Assembly: GCA_022478985.1 (NCBI GenBank)
Contig: JAKSZP010009200.1
Coordinates: forward strand, 310,001 to 374,000
Direction: 5' to 3'
DNA length: 64,000 nt
DNA from: Massospora cicadina
Lineage: Eukaryota; Entomophthoromycota; Entomophthoromycetes; Entomophthorales; Entomophthoraceae
Notes under the pieces: model-generated
Database searches by the model: none
What the model was told of the DNA's origin: nothing
The model's input: the letters and a program-made list of their open reading frames with translations, nothing else
Shown: piece after piece, positions 1 through 10,998 of the stretch
How the letters are laid out: every line of letters starts with the position of its first letter
How positions within the stretch are numbered: position 1 is the stretch's first letter
Made by a program: the position numbers and the translations under genes

Positions 1-1260
1 TTCAGCAGCAATGAAGGGGAACTGTTTGGTCCAGAAGGCCCAGATGCTCAACTTTAACTATAGTGCAAAAAAGGACCATATGTCCCAAACAGTGACTATC
101 TCAACGTGGTCCAAGTTTTTCACCGAAAAGGCAACATTAGCCATGCATTTCACAACTCCTCTCATGAATTTGGTGTGCGCATTAACTTGGGCATTGAGGA
201 CCTCTACAATATGAAGCAGTATGCCAGGCTATCCCAGGACGCTACTAGAAGTTGTAAGCTTGACCAAAAACTCACAATGGGAACTTTAGATCTTGGCTTT
301 GCTACTGCTGAGGCCGCGGATGCAGCCATAGCTTATCCATTTATAGTCACCTAAACTAAGCTGAGAGTAGGCAAGCTGCCTGAGCAAATTACAGCCAATA
401 TATATCAAACGCACCTGTTTTTGGGATGATAAAGCTTATTTCTAGTACTAGAAGGACTTCCAACCACTGAAAAGTGGGACTACCTGGAGGCGGTGCTAAC
501 AAGCGGCCTATGCATATGGAGAAATAGTCTATTTTGAAATAGAGAAGCCTGCCTCCTGCATCATCTGGCTACAGAAAAGGCTATAGCAATGATATGCCTG
601 AGCATGGATGCAGATGGTGACATCAATACAATACCGCATAAAGCATACATCTTGGACCCAAAAGGGACTCAGTCTCGCCCTTTCTCGTTCCGCCCAGAAA
701 AGAGCCCACCCATATGCAAGAGCTGCAACAAAGTAAGTTTTAAAAAATGTTTGTCCAGCTACATGGGGAGGGAAGAAATTTTATTGAGTGTGAAGAAAGT
801 CTGAAGGATATAGATCAAGGGGACGCGTTAGCATCCCACCTCTGGGTATCACAGGCTAACTATGAGGTGGTCTAACCAGTCTCCCCAGAGCAACGTAAAG
901 AAGCAAAGATGGTCATAGAGCGCCGGAGAAGCCAAGCAGAAGAAGCAAAAGGAGGAGAAGGAAGAAGCAGATTGGGAGAAAGCAGCCAAGCGCAACATTG
1001 AGTAACAACAAGAGCACCTCTCTTATATGAACGCCCCCAAGACAGCCCAGCTGCCGCAAGAGCATGAGCAATAGGCATTCCAATCAGAAATGAACGACGA
1101 ACTCTTCCTACCTGTACACAATGGAGCCTAACCCATTCAAGTACCAGTCATCAAACCCATCTTTACAAGCCAACGGTCTCTCAATTCTCAACGGAATGGA
1201 GGACAACAGTGCTCACTGTATGGAGAAATTAAATCGCAACTCAGGGCCACCAGAATGACA
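1..1260 (+). pseudogene. LINE ORF1 remnant (nucleic-acid-binding protein)
   Basis: The reading frame is broken repeatedly. At about 283-340 it encodes LDLGFATAEAADAAIAY, matching LDLGFKSKTAADEAAA in ORF1 of copy B. At about 700-755 PPICKSCNKVSFKKC corresponds to the zinc knuckle PPICTHCDAFGHKAHAC of copy B, but the histidine is lost and spacing is damaged. A lysine/alanine/glutamate-rich stretch follows at about 885-1000, parallel to the basic region of copy B ORF1. ORF1 proteins of this LINE type bind the element RNA and form the ribonucleoprotein. This one cannot be functional. Confidence 0.72.
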
Positions 1261-1379
1261 ATAAATTACGCCACCAGCCCAAACCAATTACTAGGGTTCT
1301 ATAATTAGGTTTAGACATAAGCAAGCCACCGCAGCTGCACATGGTCAATCTGGCCCTAAGCAGTCATAGCAGGCGTGCT

Positions 1380-4300
1380 TGGCTCTCTTACGATTGGGAC
1401 TCTAACATAGCAGGACTCTCATCCAATAAGTCCCTAGATAAGAAACGAGGGCTTCTGTTAAACCCACTGGTAGATGTGCTTGCTTTTCAGGAGAGAAAGT
1501 GAACCACTGGAAAGAAGGAAGAGTAGACCAGGCGCTTATGTCTTCGCGAACATTCTAGACCAGCTTTTGTGGATTTGTAGTCATAGCACCAGCTGCCTTC
1601 ACAAACACCAACGACTACAATAATTTGGAATGAAGGGTTCTAGTTTGGCTTCAAAAGGGGGAACCAATCATATTAAGCAGCTTCAGTATATGCCACTGAA
1701 GCGGACAAAAGGGAAGAGTTTATTATGTAAAAAAATTGTCTTGAACCTTCCAGAAGAAACGATTTACCTAGGGGACTTCAATTGCTGGCTGGACGGAACT
1801 TGTGATATATGGCCTAATGTCACAAACCCACCAATAGGATTGAACCAATTACAGCAATTAATGACATCAAAAGGTCTTCTAGATGACAAACCATTCTCAT
1901 AATTATACTTTCCAAATATCATGCGGCTAAATATTGTAGGTAATCAGCTAATCAGCGCCACTAAGCTTTATTGGATACTTATACCCGTGTCATTGGAATT
2001 ACAAGCTGAAGATTTTACAACAATCGACCTAAAGTTATTAGACCACATAATGGTGAAGAATTAGTATCCAATCAAAATGAATCACCCAAGAACCAACGTT
2101 TAAAAAGGATGCTGCCAAAGAACGTGAATCTGATCCAAGTAGAAGATCAGACAAAAAGACATTTAGATGAATTTTCCAAATGTGTTGACTCTGATACCTT
2201 ATGGCAGCAGTGGCAAAGGTTAAAAAAGGAAATTCTAATCGCCTCATCCCACACAGAATCCCGTCGCTAAGGAAGGAATTAGCAGGACTATTTAAAGCTC
2301 AGAGAATATTAAACCATCTGAAAAGATACGCACCCCAAAGTGACTACTCACCACAGTGGGCTAGAGATTGGGTGAATATGACATCAATTGTCAAGAAACA
2401 CAAACGACTCTAAATGCACATGGAGGACCTCCAAGCAGAAACCAGATGGGTTGTTCAGGGGAACGACCATCCAAGTTTTCTATCAAACATATAAAATGAG
2501 GTCAGAAAATGATATTCTCACTGAATTCCAAACATGCGAAGGGCAAACCACTGCAACCAAGAATAATATGCATACATCACCTACTCCTACTACTCAGAAC
2601 TGTATAGGGCAGCCCCAACAGAGGAAGCTGCTGAGAAAAACTTCACAAATGTTGATACCAACCACTTAAGCATTTAGTAACCTTGTTGACCCCATAACGG
2701 AGGATGAGCTAGCACAGGTTCTACAGAGGCTCCCTAACAACAAGTCACCAGGACCAGATGGCATCCCCTATGAGTACTATAAAACACACTATGTATTAAT
2801 AAAAAAACTATGCTATCTCTCTTTAACTCAAGTCTGAAAGAGGGGAGGGTGATCCCAGGAGGCACAGAAGCCTATACCATAGTGCTCCACAAAAAGAAGC
2901 ATACTGACCTGAACAACTGGCACCCAATATCTCTAATCAGCCGGATATGAAGATAATGAGAGAGATAATGGCTAAGCGTCTCTTAGAAAAAGTTAAGAAG
3001 TGCATTGCTTCACAACAGCATGGTTTCACCCCATGGAAGAGCATTTTTGACAGCATCCACCAAGTAACAAACACACTGGGAGGAGCATCCAAAAGCACAC
3101 TCTGATTTATAGACCAAGCTAAGACATATGACAGAGTTGGCTTGGAATACTTGATGGAAATACTTCACAAACAGGGCTTCACAAAACTCTTTATATCATG
3201 GTTAGCAAACCATCAACTGTCATCCACCTTTTCAGTACTAGGGTCTGCATTTATTTCACCTCCTGTCACACCAGAAAGAGGCCCCCGTCAAGGGGACCCA
3301 CTTAGCCCTATTTAGCACAACCTCACAATTGACCCCCTCCTACAAGCGATGGAAAAACAGTTAGCTGGCATTAAGTAGAAGGGTCAAAAACCACTTAAGG
3401 TTTTGGCCTTCGCAGATAATTGTGGGGTAGAGTCTCCTCCAAGGCAGAATTCAAAAAGGTATAGGAGATAATAAGTCTATATGAAAAAGCCTCCCAAGCC
3501 AAACTCAACAAAACAAATCACAATCTTTGGTGCTATCAGATGCTAAGCGCCCAGGCCCTAAAAACAAGAGGACAAAAAGAAAAGTCGCAAACACAAGCAA
3601 AGTGAAGAAGTGAAAAAAGTCCAGCTTTATCCAACAAAACTTTCAGATGCCTTGCCCAAAGGAACTCATCAAACACCTAGGGATTATAATCACAAGTGCA
3701 GGTATAGATAAACAAGTGGTGAAAGATAAACTACTTCATGATATCCAAAGGACAGTGGCAAGGTGGAAGTTCAGGAAGACATCTCTGGCTTGAAAATGTG
3801 GCCTTGCAAACATTATGCTCTTCTTTAAAATTTTTTGTATCCTGCACATGCTATCGCCCTTAGCATTTTTTAAAAAACTCACATTAATTCTACAACATTG
3901 GTTCTGGGGTTCATGCTCCCCCCAGCCAAGATCAACATACTAAAGGGGCCAACTTCTGAAGGCGGGATTGAGCTAATAGACCCTGAACGCAACACTGCAA
4001 ACAAATTCATAAAATGGATCAGTTCTGCGACATCACAAGAAGGGAATACGCTTTATGGACATTAGAGGCAAGGACCTAAATAGCCAGAAACCTAGCTCTC
4101 AGGAACCCAGGTTTCCTAACTACCCTATTCACATAATTAGGTTTATGCCCAAGGCTAGTAGGGCCATGGGACGCGACGCCTGAGTCCAAGGAGAAGCTCA
4201 ATTATATTAAAATATTAAAAAAAGAACCAAGAATCAAACTTGGACCTCATAAAACATGCCGAGGGTGAAAACAGAAAATTCTAAAAATTGATAGGCACAC

Positions 4301-4900
4301 AGCGCCATCAGCCAATGCAAATTCCATGGGCCCAAGCATCCAGCCAATCCCAGCGCTAGATTTCTGTAGAATAATTTATCTTTATGAGCTCCATAATACC
4401 ACTTGGAGAATATTAAGCAAGCCTCTACTCCACCCCAAAATTACAGCCCTGTATTGAAGAGTTGCTAAATGACTTTTTTGGACAGGGGAGTGCTCAAACG
4501 CCATGCACAGGCAGTGCACAGTGTGCAGCGAATCTTCTTCGCTGCATCACAGGAATGTTTCATGTAAAACAGTGGTTAAATTCTTGGAGGAAGGGGTGTG
4601 CTTTGCACAGCTACAATACACAAATCCAAACCACATAGCCAAGGACTGCTCTTCCAGCCAGGGTCAAGGTATCACGACCTTGATTGCAAAAAGATAATTT
4701 TTGTTTTAGTGTTATGGGCGACCCATAGTAACTGGGTTGCTGCCACTGCAAGCCCACAAGGGTCTGACCCAGCTAAGGGCCATCAACAACTTTTGCTTTA
4801 GTATAAACAAAAACTTTGGCTACTGGCTGTTTGGGGATGCCATTACTCTGAAACAGCATGCGCAAGTAGCAACTTGAGCCATTTCACACATGTTCAAAAT
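1380..4900 (+). pseudogene. LINE ORF2 remnant: endonuclease, reverse transcriptase, CCHC
   Basis: Pieces of an endonuclease/reverse-transcriptase polyprotein occur in three frames. DVLAFQE near 1470 and YLGDFNCWLDG near 1768-1800 are endonuclease (EEP-fold) motifs. NKSPGPDGIPYEYY near 2740 and RGPRQGDPLSPI near 3280 are reverse-transcriptase motifs. The catalytic FADD box reads FADN at 3409-3420, so the second metal-binding aspartate is lost. A C-terminal motif CX2CX7HX4C survives at 4515-4565, followed by a weak match to the tryptophan-containing block after it in copy B. Several in-frame stops are present. Family assignment is firm; individual junctions are not resolved. Confidence 0.78.
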
Positions 4901-5117
4901 TTCCATGGTGCAATGAACTTGTTTATGAAAAGAGCAATTACCTGAGGCAAATGAGGTCTCCCCTCAACAGCAACCCACAGCAAGGCGCGATGCCAAAGTT
5001 GTATAAATAAAATTAAACCACTCCATCTATAGCCCACTTTAGAATATTCCTGTTTACTTGCCAATCCCATCCCTCAAGTGCTTTGTCTCCAGTAATGTAC
5101 TTCCCGATAAAAATTAA

Positions 5118-5701
5118 AAAGTAAAAATTAATAAGTAAAAATTAAAAATTTAAATTAGACTATGATAATAAATACAATTTACCATGAGCCTCAGAGCCAC
5201 TATTAGTATTTAATACTACAGTGTGCTCTTGTTCAATTAGTAAAATCTATTTTAATAGTTTAGATTCTGTTGTGTTTATTCTAAGGTCATTTTATCCATA
5301 TAGTACATTATTACCTAAATCTAAGAATCACATTGCAATTAGAAATTGACGCTTAAGTGCTAACTTTAACACATTATATCCAGCATGCGTAAACAGAAGT
5401 TGAATTTTACTAAAAAGCATAGATTGAGTAATATTATAAAGCTAATTTTTTTCTGGTATTTTTTAATTTTATAGCGACATTATATGAGTAAAGCAAAAGA
5501 AAAATCTCAATTAGAGGTGGTAAGAGTTGATTTTAACTATCCAAAACCTAAGTTTATTGTATATTATGGAGTTTATTTCATCTCTAAATAAGGTATGAGA
5601 TTTTATAACTAGTCACAATCAAGTTGCTGTCAGGATTTCCAAGTCTTATCATGATCCTTAGATAGCTGTAAAATTCTATCTATATAGAACATTTATAGTA
5701 T
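5118..5701. other. AT-rich spacer without recognisable genes
   Basis: About 580 bp of AT-rich sequence between LINE A and LINE B. I see no open frame, motif or repeat shared with the rest of the window. It is the target region into which LINE B inserted. Confidence 0.5.
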
Positions 5702-5718
5702 ATTTATTACGTCGCATT
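5702..5718 (+). repeat. 17-bp target-site duplication, left copy (LINE B)
   Basis: The sequence atttattacgtcgcatt occurs here and again at 10982-10998 without mismatch. It brackets a 5.26-kb element with LINE coding content. A perfect TSD of this length is typical of target-primed reverse transcription and marks a fairly recent insertion. Confidence 0.93.
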
Positions 5719-5818
5719 ACTTTTCTTTCTCATTGCAATCACTATTGCAACCTATTCAATTAAAGACTTAATCTATTTTATAATCTCACAGAGGAGATTA
5801 GTCTGCGCCCATGTCAGG

Positions 5819-7060
5819 GTGCAGTTGGACAAGCAAGGTAAGAGGAGCAGGTGGAAGGCCCGCGGCCTCCAGCGTTCAAAAACGCCCAGAGAATCTGGCG
5901 GAATTGACAAAAATACTAAAAAACTGGCGGTCACTATTTCCCCAGAGATACTCGCATGGCAAGCACAGTGCAACCAGTACATCAACACGCCACACTCCCA
6001 GCCACTTTCGTCAGTGGAATTCAGAGTCCGCGTGTTTCTGGACATCCAAAAAATGGCCTTATGGGAAAAATTTTGTGAAGATGTACACACAATTTTCCCA
6101 ACCGCGGTGTATGTTGCACCTCACTCCATGTCATGCAGTTGGCTGGACCTAGGTTTCAAAAGCAAAACGGCAGCAGACGAGGCTGCAGCAGTGCACGTAG
6201 TGGTCAACCTCCCCAAAGGACAATGGGTCATCGAAACTAAATGCACCAGATGGACAAAATCAAACCAAATTTTCCTCATGTTTGACTTTTTGTCTACTAT
6301 GGTAAAACGTGACAATTTGGAACAACACCAGAAAGATGGTCTCACTGTATATGGCGAAATACAATCTTTCAAAATGCAATGCTTCACGCTGATGCCACAC
6401 CTGTGCACCAAAGCCATTGCAGTTCACACCCCAACTGAGGAGATCGCGAAGGACCTAACCCAGATCCCAAACTCCACTTTTATTGATATCGCAGGGCATA
6501 CCACCCACCCATTCTGGGTGACCGTGGACAGCGCGCCCCCCATTTGCACCCACTGTGATGCATTCGGCCATAAGGCACATGCATGCCTCATCAAGGAGGG
6601 CGTCACATTCCAAGAGCACCCCTCGGCGGCCATGGCCAGCGGGGAGGTGCACTATGAACCAACCGCAAGCACCAAGGAGGCCTTCCCATGGGGAGCACAA
6701 GGCTGCTACCTACTGGTAAAGCCTATCTCCCCACAAGAGCGGAAGAAGGCCAAGCAGGCCTATAGGGCTGTGGCCAAGGAAGCGGCCAAAGCCACCACCG
6801 CTATCCCACACTCACAACGCCAGGAGGACATGGAGACCTTCGTGGTGGAAGCAACTTGGGAATCCATCAACCAATCAGATTGGGAAGCCCATGCCAAGTG
6901 GGCCACTCAACCTGAGGATCCAATGGGAGATTCAATCTCACCCAATCGTTGCACCCAAGCTCCAATTGAAACCAACTTGGGACCCTCTAAAACTGAACAA
7001 AAAATTTTCAACCCGCTCAATGGTACACCAAACTCACCCGCACTGCAAAAATTTGTCTGA
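5819..7060 (+). CDS. LINE ORF1 protein with CCHC zinc knuckle
   Basis: An uninterrupted 413-codon frame starting about 100 bp inside the element. The first residues are strongly basic. A domain around residues 100-135 contains SWLDLGFKSKTAADEAAA, a block recurring in LINE A and, divergently, in the half-LINEs. A classical CX2CX4HX4C zinc knuckle lies at residues 243-256 (C243, C246, H251, C256). Residues about 300-330 are lysine/alanine-rich, followed by an acidic tryptophan-containing tail. ORF1 proteins of this family package element RNA into a ribonucleoprotein for target-primed reverse transcription. The start could be slightly different, but no better upstream ATG is visible. ORF2 begins about 35 bp after the stop. 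It is the longest intact retroelement ORF in the first 12 kb. Confidence 0.85.
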   Translation: MQLDKQGKRSRWKARGLQRSKTPRESGGIDKNTKKLAVTISPEILAWQAQCNQYINTPHSQPLSSVEFRVRVFLDIQKMALWEKFCEDVHTIFPTAVYVAPHSMSCSWLDLGFKSKTAADEAAAVHVVVNLPKGQWVIETKCTRWTKSNQIFLMFDFLSTMVKRDNLEQHQKDGLTVYGEIQSFKMQCFTLMPHLCTKAIAVHTPTEEIAKDLTQIPNSTFIDIAGHTTHPFWVTVDSAPPICTHCDAFGHKAHACLIKEGVTFQEHPSAAMASGEVHYEPTASTKEAFPWGAQGCYLLVKPISPQERKKAKQAYRAVAKEAAKATTAIPHSQRQEDMETFVVEATWESINQSDWEAHAKWATQPEDPMGDSISPNRCTQAPIETNLGPSKTEQKIFNPLNGTPNSPALQKFV

Positions 7061-7095
7061 CGTCGGGAAAACAAAAAGCAAAGGCTAAAGCCAAT

Positions 7096-10000
7096 GTGAC
7101 TCTTTCCACAAAAATCAACAAAAACTCTGATAGCGTTGCTGCTAACACCCATGCTGCTGTGAAGGCCCACGGGGATCTAGAAGAGGATGGTGGGCCTGGG
7201 TGCCCACCCTTGCACCTAAGGTGTGATGGGGAAACCTTCACCATAGGGATGTTGAATATCGCCAGACTCAAGGCCTCCCCATCCCAGGCTAGAAACTGAG
7301 TTTTTTACAACACAATTTACCCGTGGATATCCTGGCCATCCAGGAGTCCCACTGTCCATGAGGTTTCAAGGAAGCTTGGAAAACAATGCTCCTCCATCCC
7401 TATCCTTTTGGTCAATGCACTGTGGGGTGCTAATTCAGAAAAATAATTTTTTCAAATTTTCATCCTCATAAACATTCCTAAACGGCCGAGTGATTGTTGT
7501 CACCTTCTCATGGGCTGACGTAGCACATGCAATCATCAACATCTATGCCCCAAATGGTGCACGCGAGCGTTGGGAATTTTTCTCATCAGTAAAATCCCTC
7601 CCGCTACCCCCAGACTCCTTCATAGTTGGCGACATGAACTGTTGGCTAAACACACCAATGGACCGGTGGCCTTCCTCACCCCACGCCCCCAGGGTCATGT
7701 AGAACTACGCGTTCTAAAGGCCACCCTCAGGTTAATGGACGCGCTGCTGCGGCATGCCCCGCTGCTCGAAAACATGACACAGCCCCACATCCATAATGGC
7801 CAATTAAGGTCCATGACCTGCATCGACATTATTCTAATGCTGGCGAAATTCCAACCCCACATCTCCCACTTCAAGACAACAAAATTGGAATCTCTCCAAC
7901 CATTGACTGGTCTCGCTAACCTACCACCTACCTTTCACAGCTGCTAAGGCCCCACATTGGTATTAAATCCGCCCCCTGAGCTCAAGTCGCCAGGATTTTC
8001 CACATGGGTAGAAGAGGCAACTATGGCGAAAAAGTTTGTTACACCATTTTGTGTGGACCCCATTTCCACATGGGTAACTTTCGAATATGACACCATCCGC
8101 CACTCTCGCCATCTCTCCTCCAGATGCTCACGAGCCACATCAGCGGTTATCTCGCGCGCTCTGGCAGAATTGGCACACTTAGAGTCCAACATCCCAGTTA
8201 CAGGATACAGCTCTGCATGGGGACAGAAGTGGGCAGAGGCAGCTGCCCACCTCAACGCACTTGAAAGACAACACAAACATCGGGTTTGTGTTCAGTACAG
8301 GGCCACACACATCACAAAAGGCGACAAGTGCACCGCATATTTCTTTAAAAAAAATTTTGTACCACGCCAGAGCGTGGCCTGCACACAGGTGCGAAGATCA
8401 GAAAATTCCATTGCGGATACACTGGCTGAAGTGGCAATTAAAAATGCAACAGTATTACTCTGAGTTGTACCAATCTGACCCAAAAAAGCCAGCCAAAGTG
8501 GCAGAATTTCTCAACTGAGCCCACATCTGTCCATTTTCCAATACCCAGAAATAATGATTTTGATTACTCCGAACGAATTATGGACAGCCATTCGTGGTGC
8601 ACCAAACCAAAAATGCCCAGGCCCATATGGCATTCCATATGAATTCTACAAAAAATATCTCAAATATATATCCCCAAAGCTGCTCGCCTCACTTAACCAA
8701 AGCCTGATGGAAACGCGCCTCCTACCAGGAGGACATGAGGCCTTCACTGTCACACTCTTCAAGAAAGGGGATAAGCTAGACTTACCCAACTGGCGCCCCA
8801 TTCTCTAACAAACACAGACACCAAAATTTTGACAAAAATTATGGCTAACCGTTTATGGACTGTAGCATCTGCCACCATCTCCCCAGAACAAATCGGTTTC
8901 ATCTCCAAAAGGTTGATTTGGGACAACGTGCACTCTGTGGCTAATGTATGTCAGTCCATAGCCTCTGGGGCACTTGTATTCTTAGACCAAATAAAAGGCC
9001 TTTGATAGAGTAAACTGGGAATACCTCAGGGCCTGCCTCCATCAATTCCGCCTACCCCCTCGCTTCATCAACTGGCTAATGCTGCTCACAGAATTGGCAA
9101 CAATGGCAGTGCGTGGCCCTGGCTTCCTAACGGAAGTAGTCCGCCCTCAAAGGGGCTTGAGACAAGGGGACCCCCTCAGCCCAATCTTATACGACTTCAG
9201 CCTTGACCCACTACTGCGAAATGTGAATGCCCAACTCACTGGGGTCCACGTGCCAGGCCAAGCCCAGTCAAGATAATGGCGTTTGCAGATGATTGTGTGG
9301 TGGGGGTGTCTAATAATCAAGATGCACGCGCGCTTGAAGCTCTCAACCAGGAGTATTCCTGGGTAAGCAACGCGGCACTGAACGCTTCCAAAACCGAAAT
9401 CATCCTCCTTGGTCGGTTTCAGAACTGCTGGACCCCAGCAATTAGTTCCCAACCTGGCCCATCTGCTCGCCCACGTCCTCGCCCTACTAATTCAAAACAC
9501 ACCGCCCCACTGGCGCTCCCCTTCGTGCCACGTCCTACCATAGGACCAGTGCGCCATCTGGGCGTGTGGATGGAGGCAGGCGGATATGCATCAGCAGTAA
9601 TGGAGTGCCAAATTCTGGACAACGTGACGAAGAGAATCGCCTCTCTCAGAGCCCACCCTACTTCCCTTACTGGCAGGATTGTTTTAGCCAACTCCATGCT
9701 CCTCTCCAAAGTCTGGTTTGGAGCCCATTCCATCCCCTTCTCCCCAAGCTTATAGAAATCCTTGTACGCCTTTCTGCAAGGATGGCTTTGGTCAGGCCGC
9801 CTTCCACCAGTGCGGTTAGAGGTCATGTTTGGCCCTCAACATCATGGTGGCATGGGCCTGCTTGACTTCAAAGCCCATGCCACCAAGATCCTGGGTACCT
9901 GGATTGCGGCCGTCACCACCCCTACACTCCCCTCCCAACGCTGGTCCCACGCAGCCCGCTCCAACTTCTCCCACGCCTTGGGCCTCAACAATCCATCGAA

Positions 10001-10849
10001 CCCCCACTCCCTGATGGAATACCTCGCTTCTCATACATCAGCCACAGGTCCTCACGGGACTAAAACCCACTACAAACGAATCCTCCTCTTCATGCGGAGC
10101 GCTGAGTGGAGAATTCATATTAGCGGACATACAACCCAAAGAGGCCGCCCCTCTCCTCAGTTCACACAAGAGGTACAGGGGCTACCCATCCATGATGGCG
10201 TGATCCCCATTTGACCCCATGTCCTATCCAGGGTGGACTACCTGGACATGATGGACATCCCTTACTTCATTGAGACCCAAAAAATATCTGGAAATATGTA
10301 CACCATCCTCTGTTGCAACCTCAAGTCCGCTCCCATGTGTGGCGCTGCCTGAGGCGGGTGTATCATTTAGCTGAGCGCTCTAACGCTTTACACTCATCCT
10401 GTGTCGTGTGTGGCCAGTATGGAACGCTGTTTCACCGCCTGAAGAAGTGCCCTACCTCTAAAGTGATATGGCGCGAAGTTCAACGTCTTCTGGGCCGGGA
10501 TCAAACGCATCCCTTCAGTCTGTCAAGAGATATGTTCACTCTATCAATGGCCTCCCCCCTTCTGCCCTCCCTTCATGCTTTGGTGGTTGCAATCGCCATG
10601 TGGACCATCCACACGATTGTCTTAGATGCCATCGCAGGCTCCACCCCCAACCTCCCAGAAGCGGTACACAGATTCTGGTCCCATTTGGTGGACCACTTTC
10701 AAGCAAGGATGTTTGGATACCTTCCACCGCGTTGCTGACAGCTGGTCTCTTCCTGGTTCCCAGTCTGGTTCATCAAATCAGACCCCTTCCTCCCCACGTG
10801 TTCAATTGTGGCTATGGCCCCTTCACACGTTTCCTCCCCCTCCCCATAA
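7096..10849 (+). pseudogene. LINE ORF2: endonuclease / reverse transcriptase / CCHC, frameshifted
   Basis: The likely start is the ATG 35 bp after ORF1. Endonuclease motifs: FTIGMLNIARLKA (about 7225), LAIQESHC (about 7330, catalytic Glu), INIYAPNGARERW (about 7536) and VGDMNCWLN (about 7625). RT motifs: CPGPYGIPYEFY (8612), NWRPI (8790), GLRQGDPLSPILYDF (9157) and an intact catalytic FADD at 9283-9294. A CX2CX7HX4C motif lies at 10400-10450, then a conserved MWTIHTIVLDA block. Breaks: a stop after the first endonuclease block (7297-7299), frame changes near 7300-7490, 7700-7950, 8460-8550, 8805-9010, 9270 and 10200, and a TGA at 10736-10738. Homology to copy E continues in the same frame beyond that TGA to a stop at 10847-10849. 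The catalytic residues survive but the frame does not. Confidence 0.85.
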
Positions 10850-10942
10850 GTGGCGTTCCCGCTGGCAACAAGAGATAGCATCGCTTCTCTGGGGTGCCTC
10901 CCCTGGTACTAAGTTTTGTCTCTTCTGAGTCATATTTGGAAG

Positions 10943-10981
10943 TGTCCGTCCCATGGTCAGCCTTCCCCGCAATAAATTTAA
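10943..10981 (+). other. Shared 3' tail (LINE B)
   Basis: The tail tgtccgtcccatggtcagc followed by ccttccccgcaataaattta closes LINE B and abuts the right TSD. Near-identical tails close elements C, D, E, F and G, with a weaker version on the SINE-like unit. It is the probable recognition site for the LINE reverse transcriptase. Confidence 0.85.
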
Positions 10982-10998
10982 ATTTATTACGTCGCATT
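10982..10998 (+). repeat. 17-bp target-site duplication, right copy (LINE B)
   Basis: Identical to 5702-5718. It follows directly on the LINE tail and so fixes the 3' end of LINE B at 10981. Confidence 0.93.

Larger units (their letters stand above)
1..5117 (+). mobile_element. LINE copy A, old and degenerate, cut by the left window edge
   Basis: This is a decayed non-LTR retrotransposon of the same family as the better copy at 5719-10981. Blocks appear in the same order: ORF1 with a zinc-knuckle remnant, endonuclease, reverse transcriptase, then a C-terminal CCHC motif. The window opens inside ORF1, so the 5' end is missing. The 3' end is uncertain; I place it near 5117, where a weak relative of the family tail lies just before an A-rich run. 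No target-site duplication can be checked. Many stops and frameshifts show it is dead and older than copy B. Confidence 0.8.
5719..10981 (+). mobile_element. LINE copy B, apparently full length, recently inserted
   Basis: A 5,263-bp non-LTR retrotransposon between perfect 17-bp direct repeats. It has a short 5' UTR of about 100 bp, an intact ORF1 (5819-7060), an ORF2 of about 3.7 kb broken by a few frameshifts and stops, and a 3' UTR ending with the tail found on six other elements here, then AATAAATTTAA. Domain order (zinc-knuckle ORF1; then endonuclease, RT and C-terminal CCHC) fits the Tad/L1-like group known in fungi. It is more GC-rich than its surroundings, as expected for a young copy in decayed DNA. 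Confidence 0.92.

Noticed and set aside
872..1078. Minus-strand frame of 68 codons opposite LINE A ORF1
   Set aside because: It is antisense to the lysine/glutamate-rich ORF1 remnant and has no motif of its own.
9147..9826. Long minus-strand frames (101 and 135 codons) opposite LINE B RT
   Set aside because: They mirror the C-rich RT coding strand; the plus strand carries the RT motifs, so these are chance antisense frames.
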